Positions 17,216-24,866 of a DNA stretch of 64,000 nt are shown here, piece after piece. The notes below the pieces were generated by a model. It saw nothing but the letters and a program-made list of their open reading frames with translations. It was not told the origin of the DNA and did not search any database. The position numbers were made by a program, and so were the translations under genes. Numbering within the stretch: the first letter of the stretch is position 1; each line of letters starts with the position of its first letter. The stretch lies in contig NC_012778.1 in NCBI RefSeq assembly GCF_000146185.1, positions 631,001-695,000 on the forward strand, written 5' to 3'. This DNA comes from [Eubacterium] eligens ATCC 27750 (lineage in GTDB: Bacteria > Bacillota > Clostridia > Lachnospirales > Lachnospiraceae).

Positions 17216-18021
17216 TGGCGTTTACTAATGAACAGCTTGAAAGGTATTCACGCCACATTATTTTAAAGGAAGTTGGAGCTAAAGGCCAGAAGAAGCTTCT
17301 TAATGCGAGCGTGCTTATAATCGGTGCAGGCGGACTTGGTGCTCCTGCAGCTATGTATCTGGCAGCAGCCGGAGTTGGAACAATCGGTATTGTTGATGCT
17401 GATGAGGTTGATTTATCTAATCTTCAGAGACAGATTATCCATTCAACAGCAGATATCGGTAAGGCTAAGGTTAAATCTGCTAAAGAAACAATGGAAGCAA
17501 TCAATCCTGATGTAACAGTTAAGACTTACAGAGAATTCGTTACATCTGAGAATGTTATGGAGCTTATCAAGGATTATGATTTCATCATTGATGGAACAGA
17601 TAATTTCCCTGCAAAATTCCTTATTAACGATGCGTGTGTTATGGCTGGAAAGCCTTTCTCTCATGCCGGAATTATAAGATTCAAGGGTCAGCTTATGACT
17701 TATGTACCAGGAGAAGGACCATGCTACAGATGTGTATTCAAGAACCCACCACCAAAGGACGCAGTTCCTACATGTAAGCAGGCAGGCGTTATCGGAGCAA
17801 TGGGTGGTGTTATCGGAAGCCTTCAGGCAATGGAAGCTATCAAGTACATCATTGGCAAGGGAGACCTTCTTACAGGAAGACTTCTTACATATGATGCTTT
17901 AAAGATGGAATTCCATACAATTAAGCTTCCAAAGGACCATCATTGTGCTATATGCGGAGATAATCCTACAATTCATGAGCTTATTGATTATGAACAGGCT
18001 GAATGTGATATGCATATGTAG
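17215..18021 (+). CDS. hcyF: HesA/MoeB/ThiF-family E1-like adenylyltransferase
   Basis: A 268-residue E1-like enzyme. The ATP site is GAGGLG (residues 37-42) followed by IVDADEVDLSNLQRQI. Zinc-binding cysteine pairs are CYRC and CAIC near the C terminus, and PTCKQAGVIGAMGG is the usual loop region with a conserved cysteine. It should adenylate the carrier at 17006-17215 so that sulfur can be added. The one-base overlap (TAATG) shows tight coupling. MoeB or ThiF roles are alternatives, but no moaD or thiamin genes are nearby. Confidence 0.85.
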   Translation: MAFTNEQLERYSRHIILKEVGAKGQKKLLNASVLIIGAGGLGAPAAMYLAAAGVGTIGIVDADEVDLSNLQRQIIHSTADIGKAKVKSAKETMEAINPDVTVKTYREFVTSENVMELIKDYDFIIDGTDNFPAKFLINDACVMAGKPFSHAGIIRFKGQLMTYVPGEGPCYRCVFKNPPPKDAVPTCKQAGVIGAMGGVIGSLQAMEAIKYIIGKGDLLTGRLLTYDALKMEFHTIKLPKDHHCAICGDNPTIHELIDYEQAECDMHM

Positions 18022-18228
18022 GAGAAAGATATATCAAGGCAGAATAATGGGATAATCATGTGCAGGCACGCTTTCGCTACTTGTCGTTCACAGCGGTACT
18101 AAGCTCGCCAACGCCGAAGGCGTTGGCTTGCTAAGTGCCGGTGACTCCAAAGTGCGCTGCACATGGTTATCTCATTATTCTGCTTATATATGTTTTCTCT
18201 GCCAGCGTGTGCGCGGGGCTTACGCTGG
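18022..18228. repeat. 178-bp imperfect palindrome plus a small hairpin
   Basis: From 18022 to 18199 the two halves can pair along almost their whole length. The outer arms are GAGAA-ATATAT-GCAGAATAATG and their complements; the centre is GCCAACGCC-GAA-GGCGTTGGC (18107-18127). At least two arm differences (in the GGGATAATCATG stretch) give G-U pairs, as expected if RNA folding is kept. A second perfect 7-bp hairpin (CCAGCGT / ACGCTGG) sits at 18202-18228. The centre is richer in G and C than the genes on either side. There is no ORF with a ribosome site. Confidence 0.75.
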
Positions 18229-18267
18229 ATAAGTATGAAAGTGATAATTTTGTTTTGGAGGACAGGT

Positions 18268-18684
18268 ATGGTTATACGAATTAAAAAGCTGGATTATGAT
18301 TCAATTGTACGTTATTGCTTAGATGGGCTTCCTAATGAATCTTGTGGGCTTATTGCGGGATTTGTTGATGGGGATGTTAAGTCTGTTGAGAAGGTGTATT
18401 TTCTTACTAATCTTGACCATAATAATGTACATTTTACTATGGATCCTAAAGAACAGTTCGCAGCAGTCAAGGATGCAAGAAGTCTTGGATTAACCATGCT
18501 TGGAAACTTTCATTCACACCCGGAAACTCCTTCAAGACCTTCCGAGGAGGATAAGAGACTAGCATATGATTCGACTGCTGTATATATGATTATGTCACTT
18601 ATGGATAATGATAATCCGGTGTTTAAAGCATTTGGTGTCGATAAGGATAAGAATGTTACGGAGCATGTGCTGGAGATTGTGTAA
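18268..18684 (+). CDS. hcyD: JAMM/MPN+ metallopeptidase (HcyD/Mec-like)
   Basis: A 138-residue JAB1/MPN+ domain protein. All zinc ligands are visible: Glu24 in PNESCGL, His82 and His84 in FHSHPETPSRP, Ser92 and Asp95. Bacterial JAMM peptidases in sulfur operons trim C-terminal residues from ThiS-like carriers (Mec on CysO, HcyD on HcyS). Here the substrate should be the AY tail of the carrier at 17006-17215. GGAGG at 18257-18261 supports ATG 18268; the longer frame from 18163 begins inside the palindrome and was rejected. Last gene of the sulfur operon. Confidence 0.88.
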   Translation: MVIRIKKLDYDSIVRYCLDGLPNESCGLIAGFVDGDVKSVEKVYFLTNLDHNNVHFTMDPKEQFAAVKDARSLGLTMLGNFHSHPETPSRPSEEDKRLAYDSTAVYMIMSLMDNDNPVFKAFGVDKDKNVTEHVLEIV

Positions 18685-18708
18685 TATTTGTAATATTTAT
18701 AAAAAGTA

Positions 18709-18737
18709 TTGACAAAATAATATTTAATTCATATTAT
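18709..18737 (+). promoter_or_regulatory. strong promoter for the repeat RNA
   Basis: TTGACA (18709-18714) and TATTAT (18732-18737) are 17 bp apart. Transcription would begin close to 18744-18750, exactly where the tandem repeats start. Confidence 0.75.
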
Positions 18738-18749
18738 TAATAAGTAAAT

Positions 18750-18841
18750 AATGTTCGCCTACCACTGGCGGCTGATAAATGAATGGTTCGAAAATAATGC
18801 TCGCTCACCATTGGCGACTGATAAATGATTGGCTTGAAAAT
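18750..18841 (+). ncRNA. two 46-nt tandem repeats, CptI-like type III antitoxin RNA
   Basis: Two adjacent 46-nt units (18750-18795 and 18796-18841) match at 38 of 46 positions. Each begins AATG-T/C-TCGC, holds a short hairpin (CGCC/GGCG or TCGC/GCGA), then CTGATAAATGA and ends TTGAAAAT or TCGAAAAT. A strong promoter precedes and a terminator follows, and a toxin-like ORF starts 62 bases further on. Type III toxin-antitoxin loci have this layout; CptI RNAs have about two repeats of about 45 nt. The identification rests on this layout plus the toxin fragment. Confidence 0.75.
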
Positions 18842-18843
18842 TA

Positions 18844-18881
18844 CCTCTTCACTTAGTTTAAGTGAAGGGGTTTTGTTTTTT
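18844..18881 (+). terminator. terminator between antitoxin RNA and toxin
   Basis: CTTCACTTA and TAAGTGAAG form a stem with a very short loop, followed by GGGGTTTTGTTTTTT. In type III systems a leaky terminator at this place sets the ratio of antitoxin RNA to toxin mRNA. Confidence 0.85.
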
Positions 18882-18903
18882 ATTAGGGGATTATGGAGGA
18901 CAA

Positions 18904-19032
18904 ATGGAGATAAAACAAGGATATGCGTATCATATAAAAGATGAATATTTTACAACGGCAAAAGATGAGCATCTTATGAAAAATAAGGAAGATAATTCCC
19001 CGATTCTCGCTATGATAGATTGCTATTTCTAA
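18904..19032 (+). pseudogene. truncated CptN-like type III toxin
   Basis: A 42-codon ORF with a good ribosome site (GGAGG, five bases before the ATG). It begins MEIKQGYAYHIKDEYF and continues to DEHLMKNKED, which I recognise as the N terminus of CptN/ToxN-like endoribonucleases of about 150 residues or more. The rest (SPILAMIDCYF, then stop) does not continue the family. Either the 3' end was lost or an internal deletion joined N and C termini. The RNase fold cannot form, so the toxin is judged dead. Confidence 0.7.
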
Positions 19033-19104
19033 GATTTGTTAGTAACATTTTAATAGACAAAGAACAGTGCTGTGATATTAATACTACAATCAGGAGGTAG
19101 CTCT

Positions 19105-19989
19105 ATGGACAAACAGAAAACAGGTGAGCTTATTAAGAGTGCGAGAATTAAGAAAGGATATACACAGGTTGAATTGGGTGATTTGCTTGGAGTGACTAAC
19201 AAAGCAATTTCCAGATGGGAAAAAGGAGACAGTTTTCCCGATATCAGTGTAATTGAGGAATTGTCGAGGGTGCTTGATATAAGAATTCAGGATATTGTGA
19301 TAGGAGATGTTACGGAGCCTGATAGCGAAACAGCAGTTACAGAGGTTGTAAGAGCAGTAAAGCTTCAGGACAAGGTGAAGAAAAGAAAATTCATTTCGAG
19401 TGGTGTATCCTGCATAGCTGCCGGATATATGCTTGTATGTGGATGGTATTCATTCAGAGGACAGGCAGATAATTCAATTCTGGGTTATCTTACGGTTTCG
19501 CTGGCTATAATGATTGCTATAATGCTTGCAGGTGAAAAGTCTGGCGGAGTACATATGCATAACGGGAATGCAGGCGGGCGTGTATATAATATAATAGGAT
19601 TTGCAAGTATGGGATACTGTTTTATTATGATGATTGCGTGCAGCTGCATATTTAATAATCATGAGGTAGATTTATGGAAGATTGCCAGATACATAGGAAA
19701 GATTATAAATGTGCAGCTTATTATAGTTTTTGTGCTTAATCTGGCTGTGCTTGTTATTCAGGATTATATCAACGAGCATAAATACGAAGGAGTAATGAGT
19801 GAGGCTTACAGTCTTGTAACAGCATGTTTTATGAGCATGATGTATGCTTGTTTTCTGCATACATTATCAGATATTCATAGTTTTAATAAATATATTATGA
19901 TAATAGCTGTTGTTGCAGTGATTGAAATGCTGGCAGCTTATTTCATTAGTTTCAGAATTAAAAAACATAATTGGTCTTTTGAAAAGTAA
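19105..19989 (+). CDS. XRE-type helix-turn-helix protein with membrane C terminus
   Basis: A 294-residue protein. The first 65 residues are an XRE/Cro HTH (IKSARIKKGYTQVELGDLLG, then TNKAISRWEKGDSFPDISVI). After a linker, the C-terminal 190 residues carry about six hydrophobic segments, so the DNA-binding domain is membrane-tethered. Such one-component membrane regulators are frequent in Firmicutes beside ABC transporters. AGGAGGTAG precedes ATG 19105, which is preferred over the upstream in-frame ATT-type start at 19072. A terminator follows. Its target may be the neighbouring agr/ABC locus, but there is no direct evidence. Confidence 0.8.
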   Translation: MDKQKTGELIKSARIKKGYTQVELGDLLGVTNKAISRWEKGDSFPDISVIEELSRVLDIRIQDIVIGDVTEPDSETAVTEVVRAVKLQDKVKKRKFISSGVSCIAAGYMLVCGWYSFRGQADNSILGYLTVSLAIMIAIMLAGEKSGGVHMHNGNAGGRVYNIIGFASMGYCFIMMIACSCIFNNHEVDLWKIARYIGKIINVQLIIVFVLNLAVLVIQDYINEHKYEGVMSEAYSLVTACFMSMMYACFLHTLSDIHSFNKYIMIIAVVAVIEMLAAYFISFRIKKHNWSFEK

Positions 19990-20012
19990 AAAATAGATAA
20001 TGAAAATGTATA

Positions 20013-20050
20013 GGAGCATGTTGCAAGATATCAAGTAACATGCTCCTTCT
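20013..20050 (+). terminator. intrinsic terminator after the HTH membrane protein
   Basis: GGAGCATGTT and AACATGCTCC are a perfect 10-bp stem with a 14-base loop, followed by TTCTTGTT. Confidence 0.75.
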
Positions 20051-20335
20051 TGTTGTAACAAATTAATTATTATTAAGAGTCTTTTCAGTTTTTGAATAAT
20101 CTTCTTTGGATTATTTCTCAACAAATTTCCACATGGCAGTCTTACCTACATTATCAGCATTATAAGATATATCTTACTGACTTGAATCAAGCATCAGCCG
20201 ATTCCTAATAAAAAATAAAATGCCAAATATGTCGAATAGGCGTCTAAATATGCATGGTATGAAATTGTTATATTAGAATGTGATAGTATAATCTTAACAT
20301 GAAACAGGTGCTAAACATGAGGAGGTGATAAAAAT
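20051..20335 (+). promoter_or_regulatory. leader region of the agr-linked locus, with promoter
   Basis: About 285 bases without a convincing gene. TTGTTA (20265-20270) and TATAAT (20287-20292), spaced by 16 bp, form a probable promoter 44 bp before agrD. The rest is AT-rich with no clear hairpin. LytTR-type AgrA proteins bind paired short repeats just upstream of such promoters, but I could not pick out a certain site. Confidence 0.5.
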
Positions 20336-20485
20336 ATGTTTACTGAATTTGTCAGGGGGAAAATTGCTAACAAAACAAAGAATGCAGCAATTAAAGTCGC
20401 AACACATTATGCAAATGTTGCATGTCCGTTTTTTACTTACCAGCCAAAGATGAGTGCAGAAGTAAAGAAACTTAGAAAATTTTAA
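20336..20485 (+). CDS. agrD: AgrD-like cyclic (thio)lactone autoinducer prepeptide
   Basis: A 49-residue peptide. It has an amphipathic, basic N terminus (EFVRGKIANKTKNAAIKVAT), a core ANVACPFFTY, and the charged tail QPKMSAEVKKLRKF. The A-C-x4-YQPK pattern and basic/acidic tail are typical of AgrD peptides in Lachnospiraceae. Cys30 would close a five-residue ring CPFFT with Thr34, as in the Listeria peptide CFMFV; this ring boundary is inferred. GAGGAGGTGAT precedes the ATG. Unlike the classical locus, the processing enzyme gene agrB lies about 5 kb downstream, after an ABC transporter set. Confidence 0.85.
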   Translation: MFTEFVRGKIANKTKNAAIKVATHYANVACPFFTYQPKMSAEVKKLRKF

Positions 20486-20502
20486 TTGAGGAGGAAAATG
20501 TT

Positions 20503-20910
20503 ATGAAGAAGCGATTTAATTTTACATCAGCGTTGACGGTAGTATTAAGTTCAGCGTTGATTGCTATGACAACTCTGCCAGTATTGGCAAGTAATACCAA
20601 TTATGATTTTGATTTCAGTTTTGATGCAGGTAATACTTGTGTGACCAGTACAGAGTATAAAGAAACAAGACATGCTATAACAATGTATTGCACATGGGAA
20701 GAAGGAGTATCAGGTTCATCATATGCAGTTCGACCACGTGGAAGATCTTCTGGAATTTGGGGAGGTGAATACAATATGTATGAAGGAAAAAGTGTCAGAT
20801 GGTATGGAACCGGAATATATGATGAGGGTGTATATATGCAGGCAAGACTTAATTCAAATGATTCAGACGCATTCTCAGGTTATTGGAATCCAGATGATGC
20901 GCAGTATTAA
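20503..20910 (+). CDS. small secreted protein of the agr locus
   Basis: A 135-residue precursor with a classic signal peptide (KKRF, then a hydrophobic core, then VLA-S near residue 30). The mature part of about 105 residues has two cysteines (C47 and C66 regions) that could pair, many Tyr, Trp and Gly residues, and a C terminus GVYMQARLNSN...SGYWNPDD. It loosely recalls DUF2712 or lactococcin-972-like secreted proteins, which are often followed by ABC transporter genes; I am not sure of either. It follows agrD by 17 bases with AGGAGG before its ATG and is followed by a hairpin, so it is probably made in excess over the genes below. Confidence 0.7.
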   Translation: MKKRFNFTSALTVVLSSALIAMTTLPVLASNTNYDFDFSFDAGNTCVTSTEYKETRHAITMYCTWEEGVSGSSYAVRPRGRSSGIWGGEYNMYEGKSVRWYGTGIYDEGVYMQARLNSNDSDAFSGYWNPDDAQY

Positions 20911-20931
20911 GATTTCGTAGCTGTATGAACA

Positions 20932-20966
20932 AGGATGCCTTCATTTAGAGAAAGTGTAGGCATCCT
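20932..20966 (+). terminator. hairpin between the secreted protein and lipoprotein genes
   Basis: AGGATGCC and GGCATCCT form a perfect 8-bp stem with a 19-base loop. No run of T follows, so it may be a partial terminator or an mRNA-stabilising hairpin that lowers expression of the transporter genes below. Confidence 0.5.
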
Positions 20967-20991
20967 ATGTTAATAAAGGGGGACACGGCTT

Positions 20992-21819
20992 ATGAGAAGG
21001 AAATTGATAGAGAAGACAGCTATATTGGTGGTGAGCATGACTGTTATATCAGGGTGTGGAGTTTCGTATAAAGATTATTCAGATACGAATGTAACACAGG
21101 AAGATATAGAGAAACCGGATGAAATTGAAACAAGATGTGAATATGTAATTGAGGACGAGGTTGCAAAATTGCCATCAGATGTAGTTATTATAGATGATTA
21201 TTCAAAAGAAGGAACAATTTTTACATCACCACATTTGAATTATGATATCAGTATTAAAGTTAATAAGGTTATTCTGGCTGATAATATGGATGGGTACAAA
21301 GAAATAGGCGGTACCGACAGCAATTTTATGGAATGGATAGAACAGGTAAGTGAAAGAGAAGCAGGGTTTACTAATATATATGATAAAGATAATGGAATGT
21401 TTTATAGCAGATATGAAGGAGTAGGAACTAAGATTTTTATGATATCAGCTGAACTTGATAATAATTCGGAATCTGAAGCAACAATAAATATTGATGGAAT
21501 CAGACCTTATTATATGGACAAGGGAAATGGGGAAATTACAAGATTGAATATCAGCGAGTCGATATTTCATGATTATGCAGAATCAACAGGTGCAGACCGT
21601 GGATATATTACACTTATGGCAGGAGAACGCCGGAATATAGTTTTATGCATGGTTGAACCGGATAAGATAATACAAAGTTATTATAAAAATGAAGATGATA
21701 AAATTGTTGCGGCTGCTACAGAGGATATAGATTATGACAATATTTATCTGAGATTAAGTCTTCTGGGAGTCCAGCAGGTAGCTAATGGAGAAAATTTTAT
21801 AAAAGTTAATATAGAATAA
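20992..21819 (+). CDS. lipoprotein of the agr-linked ABC cluster
   Basis: A 275-residue protein with a lipoprotein signal peptide; the lipobox reads VISGCG with the acceptor cysteine near residue 22. The mature part is acidic with alternating beta-like stretches and no motif I recognise. A region resembling the DUF4352/DUF5067-type immunoglobulin-like fold (about residues 70-270) is possible: KVNKVILADNM and ISAELDNNSESEATIN are typical of that pattern. GGGGGACA precedes the ATG. Position beside a secreted protein and permeases suggests an immunity or substrate-binding role, by inference only. Confidence 0.65.
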   Translation: MRRKLIEKTAILVVSMTVISGCGVSYKDYSDTNVTQEDIEKPDEIETRCEYVIEDEVAKLPSDVVIIDDYSKEGTIFTSPHLNYDISIKVNKVILADNMDGYKEIGGTDSNFMEWIEQVSEREAGFTNIYDKDNGMFYSRYEGVGTKIFMISAELDNNSESEATINIDGIRPYYMDKGNGEITRLNISESIFHDYAESTGADRGYITLMAGERRNIVLCMVEPDKIIQSYYKNEDDKIVAAATEDIDYDNIYLRLSLLGVQQVANGENFIKVNIE

Positions 21820-21831
21820 GAGGGTGATGTA

Positions 21832-22656
21832 GTGGGGAGAATGATAAGAATAGAACTGTATAGAGCTTTTCATGGAAAAGAGCTGAAGGCAGCAATGCTG
21901 TTAGGTGGATTGCTGGGAGTGGCACATTTTGTGTTGGAAGTTATTCCGTTGGTTAAACATATATTTGACGGATATAATCCATATATTGCGTCTTCTGTAG
22001 TACGAAATGTTAGTGAAGGCTGGATGGGTGGAATGATTAATGCAGAAATCAATATATATCAGATGGTAGTATTTCTGCTGATAACAATACCATATGCAGC
22101 ATCATATTATACAGACAGGAAATCTGGGATACTTAAGAATATTGCCATAAGAGGAGAGAAAAGTATATACATGGTGGCAAAATCAATAGCAGTGTTCATC
22201 ACAGCCGGGGTTTCGGCAGTATTTCCATTATTACTTAATCTTATGCTGACAATGACTGTGCTACCGGTTATTACTTATGACTGGTATCAACTGCCTAATT
22301 ATAAGGCTGTATTTATGAAACTGGCTATTAAAAATGTTGTTGTATATTCGCTGGTGTATATGATACTGATATTTGTATTTGCGGGACTTATAGCTGGCCT
22401 TGCTTTATCCTTATCTTTATATGCTAATAACAGATTTGTTGTTATGTCACTGCCATTTCTTATATGTGTTGTATCGGGCAGACTTGTTACATATGCCAGC
22501 AATCCAATCATAAGAGGTCTTGCAATACAGAAAGTGTTTTATGTTCCACAGAGTTCACCAACAACACTGGTTTCCTTATGTATATTGTTTGTTGTGCTTG
22601 TTATATGTGGTTATGTACATTTTATAGTAAGGGGCGTGAAAATGGATGTTTTATAA
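21832..22656 (+). CDS. ABC-2 type permease
   Basis: A 274-residue membrane protein with about six transmembrane helices and an N-terminal amphipathic segment (IRIELYRAFHGKELK) typical of ABC-2 permeases. AGAGG lies eight bases before GTG 21832; ATG 21841 is an alternative with a less favourable distance. It ends inside the start of the next gene (11-base overlap), so translation is coupled. It probably pairs with the ATPase at 24867-25505. Confidence 0.7.
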   Translation: MGRMIRIELYRAFHGKELKAAMLLGGLLGVAHFVLEVIPLVKHIFDGYNPYIASSVVRNVSEGWMGGMINAEINIYQMVVFLLITIPYAASYYTDRKSGILKNIAIRGEKSIYMVAKSIAVFITAGVSAVFPLLLNLMLTMTVLPVITYDWYQLPNYKAVFMKLAIKNVVVYSLVYMILIFVFAGLIAGLALSLSLYANNRFVVMSLPFLICVVSGRLVTYASNPIIRGLAIQKVFYVPQSSPTTLVSLCILFVVLVICGYVHFIVRGVKMDVL

Positions 22657-23260
22657 TGACAGATTATCTGGTAAAGAGGGAAAGAAAAGAACTGCAATCA
22701 TTGTCTGCATAATAGTAGTTATTATAGCATGGCTTGTGCTTGTAATAAGAATCAATACGATATTCCCCAGGAAAAAGATTGAAAAATGTGGGTATGGTCA
22801 ATGGATTAATTACACACCTGATATAGAGGATGTTATTACAGCAGATGTGAGTATTTCGCCAGTTGCGTGTAAAATGTATGATAGAGAAAGTATATTAAAA
22901 GAGTATACAAAGGAACAGCTTGGAGTATTTTCAGTGGGGAAAGATGACACTGATTATCTAGTGTTTACAATTGATATAAAAAATAATGCACAGGAGGCGG
23001 TAAGCATAAACCGTCTGATAACATTTTTTTTCTATTGTACAGAATTTAATGGGGACAGTAATTCACTGGAAAAAATGAATATTGACATAAATTCAGTTGA
23101 AGCTGGTGAGATACAGAGAGTACAGCTGGTAACCAGTATAAGACATGATGATGTCTGGAAGATAAACAGCAGACAAAGATATGCAGAATCTGATGTTTAT
23201 ATAATTATGTCACAGTATCCGTTGGAAAGAAGAATGGTGTTTTACATTGAACAGTTGTAG
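22646..23260 (+). CDS. single-pass membrane protein with extracytoplasmic domain
   Basis: A 204-residue protein with one strong N-terminal transmembrane helix (about residues 17-36) preceded by KKR, and an outside domain of about 165 residues. A stretch FTIDIKNNAQEAVSIN resembles the beta-sandwich pattern of DUF4352-like domains, as in the lipoprotein two genes upstream. It sits between permease genes and overlaps the first by 11 bases. It may be an accessory or immunity factor of the transporter; the role is not shown. Confidence 0.6.
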   Translation: MFYNDRLSGKEGKKRTAIIVCIIVVIIAWLVLVIRINTIFPRKKIEKCGYGQWINYTPDIEDVITADVSISPVACKMYDRESILKEYTKEQLGVFSVGKDDTDYLVFTIDIKNNAQEAVSINRLITFFFYCTEFNGDSNSLEKMNIDINSVEAGEIQRVQLVTSIRHDDVWKINSRQRYAESDVYIIMSQYPLERRMVFYIEQL

Positions 23261-23268
23261 GAGAATTT

Positions 23269-24018
23269 ATGAAATGTGGAGTCAGGATAAGTAAGTCAGA
23301 ATTGGGAGATATGTTTTTTTATGTAATTGTAAATCTTATTTCAGTTATTGCGTGTGAATTTGCATTTGCATCAAGAAAGACGATGGGAATTACATGCGTT
23401 AAAGATTTTGTGATTACATATAATTATAAAATCGTTCCATATATGGCAATGCCGGTTATTATGTTACTGTTAATATCATATTTCAGGAGAATGTATGATG
23501 ATAACAGAATGGTAAGATATGTTAATGTAAGAAAATTCTATCTGGCTGTTATTGCCGGAGGGGCTGTAAGAATTGCAGCATATGTATTTATTACGGCAAT
23601 TGTTGTGCTTACAGGAGGGATTATATCAACACATGGAATTATGAATAACTGGAATGAGAAAAATGCCATGGCACAGAGGGTTTATGGAGGATATCTGACA
23701 TATACAGAATCCGTGACGGTATTTGCAGGTGTATTCATAACTCTCATTTTTATAATGTTTATTATTATGGAATTGTTATTAATAATATATAGATATGTGC
23801 GTAGCTGGATTGCTGGATATTTTATATGTATGGTTGTTAATCTTTACATGCTGATAGAACAAGGCAATATCAGAATATTAAGAGCGTATATAACTTACCG
23901 CGTATATCAGAGCGGATGGGAATATAGAAATCTTGTATATCTTGTGGTCTTGGCGGTAGCACTGCTCATGGTTGTGTTAATAATGGGAAAGTCTGACAGT
24001 TTAAGGAGAAACAGATAA
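23269..24018 (+). CDS. membrane protein, probable ABC permease subunit
   Basis: A 249-residue protein with about six transmembrane helices, starting eight bases after the preceding stop. Basic loops (RRMYDDNRMVRYVNVRKFY) lie between helices 2 and 3, as in ABC-2 permeases. The stop and the next start share a base (TAATG). Only context and hydrophobic pattern support the permease call. Confidence 0.6.
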   Translation: MKCGVRISKSELGDMFFYVIVNLISVIACEFAFASRKTMGITCVKDFVITYNYKIVPYMAMPVIMLLLISYFRRMYDDNRMVRYVNVRKFYLAVIAGGAVRIAAYVFITAIVVLTGGIISTHGIMNNWNEKNAMAQRVYGGYLTYTESVTVFAGVFITLIFIMFIIMELLLIIYRYVRSWIAGYFICMVVNLYMLIEQGNIRILRAYITYRVYQSGWEYRNLVYLVVLAVALLMVVLIMGKSDSLRRNR

Positions 24019-24863
24019 TGTTTTGGAATATATTAAAGAATGATATAGTCCGTGGAATGTTTAAAAGAAAATATTTGTATATAATAGCAACAATTGTAAT
24101 AGTGGTATTGGTAATTGTGGCAGATTTGAGTCTAAGAAGAAAAATAGGAACGCAAGGATATTGTGGCAGTGTGTCAGCAGGAGATCTGCTTCAGGTGTTC
24201 TACAGGGGCAGTAGAATAATCAGACTGGATAATATCATGGAGTATTACATGTCAGAACAATATCTGTTTATGGTGCTGGGTATCTCATTTATTGTGGGGA
24301 GCTATTGTGTTAAGGACTTAAGCAGCGTTGGAATGCAGATAATATTGAGGTGCGGAAGCATTGGCAAGTGGTTTGTAAGTAAAATAGTGTGGTGTTTTGC
24401 AAGTGCATTTTATATAACTGCCATAACAGATATCTTGATTGAAATTATAAGTGTAATCCATCGTTATGAACCAGGACTTAATGTACATATGGAAGTGCTT
24501 CATATGTATGGATATTCGAAGAATACATCAGCAGTAGCTACAAGTGAAATGGTTATTATAAGTATTGTTCTTCCATTGATGTCATTATTTACCATTGCAT
24601 TGGTGCAGATGCTGTTGTCTATGCTATGCTCACCAATAATATCACTACTGCTTATATCAGCAGGAATGGTTATAACAATATTTTCGGGGAATGCATTTCT
24701 GATATTTAATGGATTGATGTGTATGAGAAATAATGTATATATATCAGGGGGAACAGACAGTGTGCATATGATGCTGGCTGATGCTGTAATAATATTGCTA
24801 TGTGCAATACTGGGATATGTATATATAAGAAGGATAGATATACTGAATGCTAAGGAGGTATAG
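24018..24863 (+). CDS. ABC-2 type permease
   Basis: A 281-residue protein with about six transmembrane helices and an amphipathic N terminus (FWNILKNDIVRGMFKRKY). The region MEYYMSEQYLFMVLGISFIV and a long loop before helix 3 follow the ABC-2 pattern. It is coupled to the upstream gene by a one-base overlap, and the ATPase follows after three bases, so it is probably a core membrane subunit. Confidence 0.65.
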   Translation: MFWNILKNDIVRGMFKRKYLYIIATIVIVVLVIVADLSLRRKIGTQGYCGSVSAGDLLQVFYRGSRIIRLDNIMEYYMSEQYLFMVLGISFIVGSYCVKDLSSVGMQIILRCGSIGKWFVSKIVWCFASAFYITAITDILIEIISVIHRYEPGLNVHMEVLHMYGYSKNTSAVATSEMVIISIVLPLMSLFTIALVQMLLSMLCSPIISLLLISAGMVITIFSGNAFLIFNGLMCMRNNVYISGGTDSVHMMLADAVIILLCAILGYVYIRRIDILNAKEV

Positions 24864-24866
24864 TGC

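Noticed and set aside
18101..18130. tRNA-like or rRNA fragment in the GC-rich palindrome
   Set aside because: No anticodon-arm or T-loop consensus; the pairing is one long simple stem.
18163..18267. N-terminal extension of the JAMM peptidase (start at 18163)
   Set aside because: It would start inside the palindrome; GGAGG at 18257-18261 fits ATG 18268, and the MPN domain begins right there.
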